A DNA stretch of 64,000 bases from Platerodrilus igneus. Lineage: Eukaryota > Arthropoda > Insecta > Coleoptera > Lycidae. The stretch is from NCBI GenBank assembly GCA_036346225.1, contig JARFIW010000115.1:868001-932000 (forward strand), written 5' to 3'. Under the pieces are notes generated by a model. That model made no database searches and was not told where the DNA came from. It saw only the letters and a list, made by a program, of their open reading frames with translations. Below are positions 30,021 through 41,500 of the stretch, piece after piece. A program made the position numbers and the translations under genes. How positions within the stretch are numbered: position 1 is the stretch's first letter; every line of letters starts with the position of its first letter.

Positions 30021-33000
30021 ATCGATCTTGGGACTGGTTGGATGCGTACCTCCATTGATGTCTCTTCTGAGCTAGCCTACACATTTCCCTGAAACTCCTA
30101 CAGCCTACATCTTTCACTGTGTCCAGCAGTCTAACCTAGGTCTGTTGAAAATATAACGCCTACATACGATACAAACGCGATTAGCTTCTAGTATTGTTGG
30201 CCACAGCCGGTATCAAAAAAAAAGGTCTATGTCATCGAACTGAAATTTTGACAGCGATATAATTAAGCACGGTTTTACATATTTATAAATGTATTATCGT
30301 AGTTATTGTTAAAGTTATTTGTCAAGTTATTTTCTTCTGTAGAACGCTTCGATATATAGAACACTTGTTTATGTTCCGGATTTTACTTTATTTGAGGTTA
30401 GAACGACGAGTAACGAACATCTCGTATCGACCTAGGAAGGTATTTCAAAAGGTCTACCTCTTCTTCTCTTTTTTCCTATCTCTGCTTCTAGTATATTCCG
30501 CACTATTCCCTCATGCCGTAGTATGTGGCCTATCATCCTATCTCTCCTTTTTTTACCGTTTTCCACATATTTCTTTCTTCCCCTACCATTTTTAGTACCT
30601 CTTCGTTCTTAACTTTGTCTGTCCATGATATCTTCATCATACGTCTGTAGCACCACATTTCAAAAGCTTCTATCTTTTTCTTGTCCGCTTCTCCTACTGT
30701 CCAGACTTCACAGCCGTACAGTGCTGTGCTCCACACATATGTTTTAAGCAATCTTTTCCTTGTTTCTATGTTTGTGGTCTTTGAGCACAGTAGTTGCTTT
30801 TTCTTGTTAAATGTAGCACGACTTTGTGCTAATCTTTGTTTTATATCTTTTGTGCTTTTCCCATCTAGCGTTATTTGGCTTCCTAGGTAGCAGAAATCCT
30901 TAACCTCTTGTAAGTTCGTGTTACATATTTGTATTCTTGTTTTTGATTGATTTTCCCTCCTTTGCATACTGGAACTTTAGTTTTAGTTTTGTTAATTTTC
31001 ATACCATATCTCTCTGTCAGAACCATTTCCATTTCATTAAGAGCAGCTTCTAACTCTTCCTTGCTAGACGCTAATACCGCTATATCATCTGCAAATCTAA
31101 GCATATCAATTTTTTGTCCCTGCATAGTAATTCCAAATGTCTTCCTACATTTTACAGTATTTATTGCCTCTTCAATGTATAAGTTAAAAATCAATGGGGA
31201 TAGGGCACATCCCTGTCTCACCCCTTTCCTGATGTTTACTTCTCTACATTCCTGCTCTAATTCTATTACTCCTGTTTGCTCTTTGTATAAGCTATGTACT
31301 TTCCGTCTATCCCTATTCCAATCTCTTTGAGTATTTCGAACATTTTTTTCCATTTTACATTGTCAAATGCTTTTTCCAGATCTACAAACCCTATATAGAT
31401 GGTTTCCCCTTTTTCTATTGTTTTCTCCATTATCACCCTCAGAGCTAAGATAGCCTCCCGTGTTCCCCTGTTTTGCCTAAACCCAAATTGGTCTCCTCCT
31501 AGTATTTCTTCAGCCCGTTGTTTCATTCGTCTTTGTACAATTCTAGTTAATATTTTTGATACGTGTGCTGTCCAGCTTATTGTTCGAAAAATTTTACATC
31601 TATCTGCGGCTTTCTTTTTTGGTATAGTTACTATGATGTTATGTTTGAAATCTTTGGGTATCTCGCCTGTCTCATACATATAGCTTACAAGTTGGAAGAG
31701 ACGTTCTGTTACTGCTTGACCAGCGGCTTTTAGAGTCTCCGCTTGCTCCTTATCTGTACCCAGCGCCTTACCATTTTTCAGACCCTTTAATGCTATTTCA
31801 AATTCATCTCTAAGTATAGGATATCCCAAGTCATCATTTTCAATGTCTGATTCCTTTTCTAATGCAGTTATTTCTTCTCCTGCATATAAATTCCCTATAT
31901 ATTCTTGCCATCTACCCACTTTCTCTACATTTTCTATAATGACATTTCCTCCCGCGTCCCTTATATTTTTGCTATACGGTTTTATATCCCTAAAATTGAT
32001 TCTAATTAGTTTGTATGCTTCATCTGTCTTTCCTACTTCCATCTTAGTTTGTACCTCTTTGCACTTTTCTCAATCCTGCATTTTCGCTTAATTTCCCATT
32101 TTATGGCTTTGTATCTCTGTTTTCCTGTTTTGTTTGTTTTATTTTTGTATTTTAGTCTTTCTTCTATTAAATTCAGGATATCCTTTGTTATCCATGGTTT
32201 TTTATTTTCTTTTTGTGTATACCCCAGAATATCTCTGACCACCATGTCGAGGCTGGATTTAATGTTATTCTATTCTGTTTCTACTTCCTTAGTATCAGAT
32301 ATTTTCCCGATATCTTTGAGCAATTCATTTGACCTTTTTTCGAATCTTTCTTGAATATCTTTCTCTTTTAGTTTCTGTAGGTCCAAGTGCCTTTTTCCGT
32401 TTCTTTTTTCAAATTTTTAAATTGAAGTGCGGCCTTCATAATTACGATGTTGTGGTCAGTATCTATATCTGCTTCTGGGTAGCTTCTACAGTCTTTTACT
32501 TGATTCCTAAACCGTCGTCTAACAAGGATGTAATCTATTTGATATCATCCTATATCTCCTGGCATCTTTCACGTATATCGTCTTCTAGCATGATGTTGAA
32601 ATAATGATTAAATTATTCTTGTCGCAAAATTCTAACAGCCTATTTCCTCTGTCGTTTGTAGTGCCTAAACCTACTATCGCTCCTTCCCTACCCTCACCTA
32701 CCACTGCATTAAAATCCCCCATAATTATTAAATTTTCATGTCCTTTTACGTGTCTTAATATGTCTTCGATATCTTTGTAGATCGCTTCTACCTCTTCGTC
32801 ACTGTAGCTAGAGGTGGGCATGTATACTTGTATTATTACTGTGTTTACCGGTTTAGATTCTAATCTAACCATGAGTACTCTTTCGTTCTTTTGTAAGTAA
32901 TTTTCTACACAGTATCCTATATTTTTCCGCATAACTATCCCCACATCCAAATTTCCCTCTACTCCTGTATGAATTACCCTGAAGTCTCCACTCCAAAAAT

Positions 33001-33250
33001 CCCCTGCCTCTGGCCACTGAACTTCGCTGATCCCTACTACGTCTAATGATAACCTATTCATTTCGATTTTTAGGTTCTCTAGCTTACCCACTTGCTTCAT
33101 AGTTCTAACATTCCACGCTCCGATTCGCAAAATGTAAACGACTCTTATTCTTAAATTTCCGATCGCATCCTCCGAAGTAGTCGCCTCCCGGAGATCCAAA
33201 TGGGGGACTATTTTAACTCCGGAATCTTTTACCCTAGAGAATGCCATCAT
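30021..33250 (-). pseudogene. APE-RT ORF of RTE-like copy 3 (broken)
   Basis: Open pieces on the minus strand: 32585-33250 from the family ATG (SEVQWPEAGDFW, GDFNAVVG), 32033-32245, 31266-32042 (RT fingers and palm, KALGTDKEQAE, GFVDLEKAFDNVK), 30883-31353 (FADDIAVLA) and 30533-30967 (GEADKKKIEAFEMWC). The C-terminal tail is split by the 305 bp insertion at 30145-30449. The endonuclease has lost residues compared with copy 2, for example between GEGREGAIVG and the LGTTNDRGN stretch. Non-functional. Confidence 0.85.
30145..30449. mobile_element. 305 bp MITE-like insertion in RTE copy 3
   Basis: The RTE sequence is continuous in copies 1 and 2 but interrupted here between CCTAGGTCTG and AGGTCTACCTC. 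AGGTCT(G/A) on both sides suggests a target duplication of 6-8 bp. The ends (TTGAAAATATAACG, and in reverse complement TTTGAAATACC) show a short inverted similarity. There is no coding capacity. A non-autonomous DNA transposon is the simplest reading, superfamily unknown. Confidence 0.5.
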
Positions 33251-33406
33251 GTTTGTTACAATTTAAGTACGCTGTGTACTTGGGAGATAATGTGGTGGTT
33301 TCCCGTTGCCTTCCACATCGTGGTAGTGTTGTATTATACTGCCATACCGACCCCTATGGTCTCTGCCAATCTACCGAAAGAGCTGTTGCTCTCTTTCTAT
33401 AACCAT

Positions 33407-34921
33407 GAGGAACGTTGTTTTATTTAGAATGGAAATGGTCTCCATAACGCAAAGGTACATCATTTTGATGAGCAACAAAGTTTACAGCTTAAAGGAACGT
33501 CGATCATTTTGACCCGCAACCCTGTCTCCATTATACAAAGCAGTAACAGTAACACAAGAAATTCTCCATAACCCAAAGCAACGTCTATTTTGATCGGCAA
33601 CAAAAATTATAAACTTAAGAATCGTTTCTTGTTTTGATCAGTAACTCAATGTTTATACCAAAGGAACGTCTCTTATTTTGATCGACAACTCAAAAGTCTA
33701 TAACTCGATTATTTTCATTAATAACTCCTGCAGTCAACGCAAAGGAACGTCTTATTATTTTGATCGGCAACTCAGTCACCATAATGCAAAGAAATTTCCA
33801 TTATTTTAATCGGTAATTCAGTTTCCATAACCCAAATGGTACCTCTGTATTTTTGACCGCTAAGAAAGTCTCTACCACCAAAGAAACAACTTATTTTAAT
33901 CGGTTACTGAGTCTTCTTAACCCAAAGGAGCATCTTACCATTTTGATTTGTAGTTTGTCTGTATAATTTGAAGCAACGCATCTTATTTCGATTGCAAATT
34001 CTGGACTATTATCCAAAGGAAAGTTTCCGTAACGTCTGCAATCCAAAGAAACGTTATTCTGATTAGCAACTGAAAAGACTTCGTAACCCAAAGAGACTTT
34101 GTAACTCAAAGGAATGTATATTATATGAATCAATTACTCGATGTCGTAACTCAAGACATCTACTTCGATTGACAACAAAATGTATGACCCAGAGGTATTA
34201 TTTTAATCGTCACTTTAGTTTGAATAATCCAAAGCAATGTTTATTATTTTGACCGGTAACTCTTGTCTTTATAATTTTTAACAGCCTTTTTATTTAAATT
34301 TTGAATGGCAATTAACCTGAAAATACGTTTATTTTGTTCGACAACCCAATAGTCTGAACGTCTTTATAACCCAACGTAAAGTGTATGATTTTGATCAATT
34401 ACTCAAAGCGTCTCATATTGATCGGCAACTAGATCTCTATGGTACAAACGAAGGTATTATTTTCGTCAGTTCAAATTTTCCATATTCCAAAGAATGTTTA
34501 TTACTTTGATGAATAATGCTTGTCCATATAATTCAAGAAAGGACATTACGAAACGACAACTCAACCCAAAGGAAAGCCCATTTTGATCGTTGCTTCGTCT
34601 CCATAATCCAAAGAAAAGTCTATAACCCAAAACGTGTTGCTTTGATCGATTGCTTGAAATCTCACTCACACATAACGTCCCTTATTTTGATCAACAACAA
34701 AATCTCTATAATTCAAAAGGAAGTTTTTAATCGGTAATCGTCTCTATAATTCGTAGGAATCTCTTTTATTTTGAACAGCAACTCTCAATGTAACATCTAC
34801 TTTGACAACAAAGTTTATACAAAATATTGTGATCGGTAACACAAAAGTCTGCATAATACAAAGAAATATCTCCATATTTCAAAGCAACATAGTATGTCTC
34901 TATAATTCGATGTTTATTATA
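33407..34921. repeat. sat1 block, about 1.5 kb
   Basis: Satellite array with typical units (TATTTTGATCGGCAACTCAG, CATAACCCAAAGCAACG). No gene or inserted element noted. Confidence 0.75.
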
Positions 34922-35355
34922 CCCCGTCGTTACAGTACGCGAGCCACTACAGTCAGTTGGTAGCAATGGTAAATAATTGCAAAAATGATGCGCAAATAAG
35001 GTATTACATCACATAATTATATAGAATTACTACATCACATAAAAAACGAGAACTGTAGGGCTTCTCACAGCATTACTCCATGATGGCGGCAGCGGGCACT
35101 GATCCTTTTCGGGCGTGGGTGTTCGTTGGGTCCGGTTAAAACCAAATTCAAATTCGTCTTCTTTCACTTCCTATGTAGAGGTACAGTAAAGAAGACATGT
35201 AAGGATGAACGATAATCAGATATAAGGTAAAGGAACCTACATAACAAAAAACAGAAGATACGATAAGACACAAAGATAACTACTTTGTCCCCGTCTGGGT
35301 CACTCGTCTCCACACCTCTCTCGGAAATCACCACCATCCTTCTTAGCACACCGCG
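34922..35355 (-). mobile_element. Diverged LTR-like fragment of the B/palindrome family
   Basis: This non-satellite stretch on the minus strand shares phrases with 52145-52716: GAGCCACTAC followed by CAGTTGGTA, GCGCAAATAAGG against GCGCAATAAGG, and a later block containing GGAACCTACAT, AGATACGA and CTATGTAGAG or CTTGTGTAGAGG. It lacks the terminal TGTTAC start. Minus-strand frames here are not protein-like. It is an old partial copy. Confidence 0.5.
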
Positions 35356-37801
35356 TCTCTATAATTCTAAGGAACGTATTTTGAACAGTACCTCTGTCTT
35401 CATACCCAAAGATGTCTATTATTTAATCGGTAATACAGATTGCATAATCTCAAAAGACGAACATCTATAAATTTGATCAATAACAAAGCCTCAACGGCCC
35501 AAAGGAACGTCTTTTATTTAGATCGGCAACTTAGTTTCTACCACCCGAAAGAACATCTATTTTGGTTGGCAACAAGGTTGACAACCAAAACAAACATTTT
35601 AATCGGCAACTCAAAAGTCCATAACCCAAAACAGCGTGAATTACATTTATCGATTATTCGAAGGTTCCATTACGTGATACCACTTTTATTTTGATCAGCA
35701 GCAAGATCTCTACAACCCAAACAAATGTCATCAGTTTGATCGACAATTCAGTCTCCATAATCCTAAGGAACATAACGTCTCTTAATTTGAACGACAACTC
35801 TGTCTTCATAATCCAAAGTAACATTTATTTTGATCGGCAACAAAGTTTACAATCTGAAGAAACCTTATCGTATTGATGGGCAATTCAAAAGTCGTCATAA
35901 TACAAAATAAATACCGTCATAACTCATAGCAACGTAAACGTCTACATAATTCAAAGTAATGTCTCTAACCTGACGTCTTTTATTTTGATGGGCAACAAAG
36001 TTTACAATCCAAAAGGTCTCCATAACGCAAAGCAACGTATATTATTTTGATCGGCAGTAAAGTCTGCAACCCAACAAAGTGTGTTCACTCTGATCTGGCA
36101 ACTCAAAAGACTCCGAAATCCAAAGGAACAACTCAATAACTCAAAGCATCGTGTATTATTTTGATCGATTACTCAATGTCTCCTTAACCTGAGATGTGTT
36201 ATTTTGATTGATAACAAAATCTAGGACCCGGAGGTATTATTTTGATCGTCACTTCGATTTCTATAATCCAAACCAATGTCTATTATTTTGACCGGTAACT
36301 TCTAAGTTTCTATATTCTTAAAGAACGTCTTTGTTTTGAATGGCAACTTATGTCACCATAACCCAAAGAAATGTTTATTTTACATGGCAACTCAAAAGTC
36401 TCCATAACCCAACTTTAAATTACGTGTTCGTAACTTGAAGCGTTTCATTTCGATTGGCATAAAATGGACTAATATTTTGATTAGTAACTCAATTTCATAA
36501 TCCTTAGGAACGTCTCTTATTTTACATTGCAACTTGGTCTCAATAACTCAAGGGAACATCTTTTGTAATTGACAACAAAGTTTACAATCACAGAAATATC
36601 TCTTTGATCGGTAACTCGAGTCTCTACACCAAGAAACGTCTGAATAATTCAAAGCAACGTAGTACGTCTCCATAATCCAAAACGTCTCTTAATTTGCAAC
36701 TAAATTTCTGTGACCCAAAAGAAGATATTATTTTGATCGTTTATTCAAAATTCATCATTCAAAGCAACGTTTGTTATTTTTGTCCGTTAATCCTAAGGAA
36801 CGTATCTTAATTTGAATAGCAATTTTGTCTCCATAGACGAAAGGAACGCCTAGTATTTTAACCGTTAATTCAGTTTCCATAACGCAAAGGGGAAGATTTA
36901 TAATTTAGATGGATAACAAAGTCTCGAGATCCAAAGAAGTGTCTCATTTTGATCGACAATATAGTTTCCATAATTAAAATTTCTTATTTTTATCGTTAAA
37001 TTTGTCCCAGTAACCCAATGGAACGTCATGTCGTTTTGATCTGTAACTCATTTCTATAATCCAAAGCAACGCTTATTATTTTGATCGGCAATTTTTTAGA
37101 CATCTAAACGAAATACTCCATAACCCAAAGCAACGTCTGCAAAAAAAGGTCAATTTTGATCAGCAAGTGACAAGAAACATCTCCACAACCCAAGGCTACA
37201 TGTATTATCTTGATTGATGTCTCCATAACCCAAAATGTCTAATTCCGATTGCTACTAAATACTCAATGACCCAATATAACGTTTATTTACGCATTTTGAT
37301 ATAAAACCCCGCTCAATTAATATTAACACACCCCAGAGATCCTAACTGAAGGTAGTCTTGGTTTTCCAGGGTGAATTGTCATTAAACAAATATTTTACCA
37401 ATGTAAACTCGATTTTAATTAGGTCGTTGTGGTACAGTCGACTTGCTGCGGGTACCTGGGTCAAATTAATATGTTCAGGGTATTGCAAGAATGGCTAGTG
37501 TTCTCAGAATCTTACAACGCTTGGGAAGTTTCATTGAACAGATATTTTACCAATGCTACTCGAGATCCTAACTGGAGATGGTCTTGGTTTTTCAGGGGGT
37601 GGGTTCTGGCTATTATTTTAATCAATAATTCAGCTTCTACAACCCAAAGAAACTTTTTATTTTGATTGGCAACTTGGTCTTCATTTAGATCGGAAACTCA
37701 GTCTATTATCCAACGTAATGTCCAATTTGATCAACTACATAGTGTACAACCCTCAGAAACTTCATCATTTTGATCAGCACTACAAAAATCTCAATCTAAA
37801 G
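35356..37801. repeat. sat1 block including the start of segmental duplication SD1-b
   Basis: Satellite array to about 37310. After that a non-satellite piece (about 37320-37610) duplicates the 3' part of 9561-10735, with TACAGTCGACTTGCT and ACTCGATTTTAATTAGGT, and satellite returns. Internally this piece contains two related copies of a phrase built on AACAAATATTTTACCAATG. Confidence 0.65.
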
Positions 37802-38128
37802 CAGTGATTCTCAACCACTCTGCCACGGTATTTGTATGTGCCACCACCAAATTCTTGAAGTGTACCGCCAACTTTTAGAAATGCAAACAAAATTTCTTTT
37901 GAGGAATTTATTGAAACCAGAACACGACGTAAAAAAATATGCCACAATCATTACAGTGGTGTTGGTATTATTGTTATGCTGACTCAATTATCGTTTAGGC
38001 CGAACCAAATCAAACATCGCTTTTACACAGTGTAGTATAGGTAAGCAAATTTTTTTTAAATGTATTTTATTGTTAGCGTACTGCCAAATTTTCAAATTCT
38101 GCAACAAAAATAAGGTTAAGAATCGCTG
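37802..38128. mobile_element. hAT-type MITE, 327 bp
   Basis: Starts CAGTGATTCTCAACC and ends GGTTAAGAATCGCTG, an imperfect terminal inverted repeat of the CAGNGNTTCTCAACC type known from hAT elements. It is flanked by 8 bp ATCTAAAG (37794-37801) and ATCTAAAA (38129-38136), matching the 8 bp hAT duplication with one change. There is no transposase frame. A more decayed partner is at 10917-11251. Confidence 0.8.
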
Positions 38129-38393
38129 ATCTAAAAGGTCACCTTAACTCAAAGTACCGTTTTAACCGTTTCTTCAGTCTTCATAATTCAAACCGTTTAT
38201 TATGTTGATCGGTAACTGTGTTTGTAAAATCTTAAGAAACGTCTCATTTTGAGGCAATTTATGTTGCCACAACCCAAAGGAATATCCAATCAGCAAGTCT
38301 TTCCACAATCCAAAGGAATGTTTCCATAGCTAAAAGCAACGTGTATTGCTTTGATGGATTACTTGAAGATTCCATAACCTGAAGTGTCTCGAT
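38129..38393. repeat. Last sat1 block, up to the sat1-sat2 junction
   Basis: Satellite that matches about 11252-11555 and stops abruptly at GAAGTGTCTCGAT, where sat2 begins. The duplicate at about 11555 continues in sat1, so sat2 was joined here after the duplication, or the duplicate ends at this point. Confidence 0.6.
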
Positions 38394-40616
38394 CTTTAAT
38401 GTAGTAATGTCCAACATCCTTAGACAAAATTTTTTTTTACCTACGTCCATAGATAGAAATTTTTTTTCCTTTTTCTATCTTTAATTGTTTAATTTTCTGT
38501 TTCTATGTTTAATGTCGTAACACCCAACGTCCTTAGATAGAAAAGAACATTTTTTCTTTTTTCTTATCTTTAATGTAATAATGTACAACATCCATAGATA
38601 GAATTTCTTTTCTTTTTTCTATCTTTAATTGTAGTAACGTCTAACGTCCGCAAATCAAAATTTTTTTCTTTTTCTATCTTTAGTGTCGTAACGCCCAACG
38701 TCCGTAGATATAAAAGAACTTTTTCTTCTTCTAACATCCATAGATACAAAAAAAAAATTTTTTCTACCTACGTCCACAGAGAAAAATTTTCTTTTTTTCT
38801 ACCTACGCCCATAGATAGAAAAAATTTTTTGTTTTTTCTATCTTTAATTGTAATAATGCCCTGTATCCACAGATAGAATATTTTTTTCTATCTTTAATGT
38901 CGTAATGCCCAACGTCCGTAGATAGAAAAGAACTTTTTTCTTCTAACATCCATAGATAGAAAAAAAAAATTTTCTATCTACGTCCACAGAGAACATTTTT
39001 CTTTTTTTCTACCTACGCCCATAGATAGAAAATTTTTTCTTTTTTCTATCTTTAATTGTAGTAATGCCCAGCGTCCACAGATAGAATTTTTTTTTAATCT
39101 TTAATGTCGTAATGCCCAACGTCCGTAGATAGAAAAGAACATTTTTTCTTTTTTTTCTTCTAACATCCATAGATAGAAAAAAAAATTTTCTACCTACGTC
39201 CACAGAAAAATTTTCTTTTTTTCTACCTATGCCCATAGAAAAAATTTTTCTTTTTGCTATTTTTAATGGTAGTAATGTCCAGTGTCCACAGATAGTGAGA
39301 TGGATTTGTTTATCTTGTGATAGTGTTGAACAGTGGGGGAAAGCGAGCGTAAGTTTACAAGGGACTCGCGGTTGTGATGTGGGATAGTTAAAATGTATCT
39401 ACGCTATTGTACTTATTTTAGTATACTATTGTAGTGAGGATAATTATAATTTTACACTTGCAAGTAGCAGGTTCTGTTGTAGCTAATGTCCATTTATATA
39501 TAAAAATGATCCAGATATTGATTTGCTATTAGAGAATTTAGTGGTTTTACAATGTTCATGTATTCGTTCTTGGATCTACACAATAAAACATAATTTATGG
39601 TACCTGAGATTATTTATTTTCAAGGACTGGAAAAGGGTTTCATAGCAATAGGAAAGAACATTTTTTCTTTTGTCTTATCTTTAATGTAATAATGTACAAC
39701 ATCCATAGATAGAATTTCTTTTCTTTTTCCTATCTTTAATTGTAGTAACGTCTAACGTCCGCAAATAAAAATTTTTTTTCTTTTTCTATCTTTAGTGCCG
39801 TAATGCCCAACGTCCGTAGATAGAAAAGAACTTTTTTTCTTCTAACATCCATAGATAGAAAAAAAATTTTTTCTACCTACGTCCATAGAGAAAATTTTCT
39901 TTTTTTCTACCTACGCCCATAGATACAAATTTTTTCTTTTTCTATCTTTAATTGTAGTAATGCCCAGCGTCCACAGATAGAATTTTTTTTATCTTTAATG
40001 TCGTAATGCCCAACGTCCGTAGATAGAAAACAACATTTTTTCTTTTTTTTCTTCTAACATCCATAGATAGAAAAAAAAATTTTTCTACCTACGTCCACAG
40101 AGAACATTATTCTTTTTTCTACCTACGCCCATAGATAGAAAATTTTTTTCTTTTTCTATCTTTAATGGTAGTAATGTCCAGCGTCCACAGATAGAATATT
40201 TTTTTTCTATCTTTAATGTTGCAATGCCCAACGTCCGTAGATAGAAAAGAACATTTTTTCTTTTTTTCTTCTAACATCCATAGATAGAAAAAAAAATTTC
40301 TACCTACGTCCACAGAAAAAAATTTTCTTTTTTTCTACCTATGCCCATAGAAAAAAATTTTCTTTTTGCTATCTTTAATGGTAGTAATGTCCAGTGTCCA
40401 CAGATAGAATTTTTTTTTCTATCTTTAATGTTGTAATAACCAACGTCCTTAGATAGAAAAGAACATTTTTTCTTATCTTTAATGTAATAATGTACAACAT
40501 CTATAAATAGAATTTCTTTTCTTTTTTCTATCTTTAATTGTAGTAACGTCTAGCGTCCGCAAATCAAAAAGTTTTTCTTTTTCTATCTTTAATGTCGTAA
40601 TGCCCAACGTCCGTAG
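38394..40616. repeat. sat2 satellite, first array
   Basis: Tandem array with a monomer of about 55-60 bp. The core reads CTTTAATGTAGTAATGTCCA, then ACATCCATAGATAGAAAA, then a T/A tract and CTTTTTCTATC. The variants TAATGTCGTAATGCCCAACG and TCTACCTACGTCCACAGAG alternate in a multi-monomer order. Minus-strand frames (KDRKKKK and ITTLKIEK-like peptides) are translations of the repeat. The array is interrupted by a presumed solo LTR at 39296-39647. Confidence 0.85.
39296..39647 (+). mobile_element. Presumed solo LTR, 352 bp, in sat2
   Basis: Starts TGAGATGGATTTG, ends GTTTCATAGCA, flanked by ATAG at 39292-39295 and 39648-39651. Removing it restores a normal sat2 phrase (CACAGATAGGAAAGAAC). CACAATAAAACATAA near 39579-39593 contains a polyadenylation-like AATAAA. 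TG...CA ends and the 4 bp duplication suggest a solo LTR, without a matching internal element in the window. Confidence 0.55.
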
Positions 40617-40638
40617 TGTTATATATACTGTGTTAATT

Positions 40639-41500
40639 TTATTCTTGCGATACTTTACTTTCCACATGGAAATATGGATACAAATTTTCTATATGAAAAC
40701 GTCCCCGACATTCACCCCTGTCATTCTCCAATTCGTAAGTATTCCCTTCTGCAAAAATTCTTCTCACTCGATAAGGACCTTCGTATGGAAATAACAACTT
40801 GGCACAAATATTTCTTTCCCAATTTGACATTCTCAATCTTTTAACAATAACAAGATCCCCAACTGAAAAAACCACTTGCTTCTTGATTTTCTTGTTACGT
40901 TTCTCCAACTCCCTTCTTTGTATCGTTTCGACTTGTTGTTTGGCTTTATGCAACAACTCCGTTATATCCTCCACTTTTGTTCAGCTCTCCACGGTCTTGC
41001 TGGAATCACCTTCTTCATCAATGTCACAGGACACATTCCTGTCACTGAACTTGGTACAAAATTAATATATTCTTCTATTTGCGGTAAATACCTTACCCAC
41101 CGATCATGTTGTTCCTGCGTTATTAACCTCAAAAACTTTATTACTTCTCGAATATATCTTTCACACGGATTTCCTTGAGGATGTCTGATACTACAGAATG
41201 TCATCTTTATTCCATCCTTCCTTAATTTACTTTCAACCCTTCGATTACGAAAATACGTTGCATTGTCCAACAATACCCTATTCATCTTACCTATTCGTTC
41301 TACAAACTTTCTTACAGAACTCAATACATGCCTAGAATTACATCTCCTCGCTGGATAAAGCTGCACAAACTTTGTAAAAATATCAACTACAACTAAAATA
41401 TGCTGATATCCGTTCCTACTCGGTATCAAATTACTCAAGTAATCCATTGCCACAATATCTAATGGACCTTCCGCTCTTATACATCTAACTCCAAAAGATT
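40639..41500 (-). pseudogene. Gypsy relic: integrase core and C-terminus
   Basis: On the minus strand, 40962-41453 gives the integrase core (AMDYLSNLIPSRNG, VVDIFTKFVQLYPAR, LLDNATYF, FCSIRHPQGNPCERYIRE), with the Asp, Asp and Glu positions visible. 40639-40974 in another frame gives the C-terminal module (VFSVGDLVIVKRL, FPYEGPYRVRRI). The two overlap in different frames, so a frameshift lies near 40970. The N-terminal zinc-finger part is separated by the insertion at 41501-43377. Confidence 0.85.

Larger units (their letters stand above)
29130..33395 (-). mobile_element. RTE-like non-LTR retrotransposon, copy 3, with 11 bp target duplication
   Basis: Flanked by TCTATAACCAT at 29119-29129 and 33396-33406. 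These sequences bracket the whole unit, including both the reading frame and the composite 3' region (29130-30020), so the composite moved as one. The minus-strand 5' end is about 180-200 bp shorter than copies 1 and 2. Module beta has an internal deletion near 29873. A 305 bp element is inserted at 30145-30449. Confidence 0.85.
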
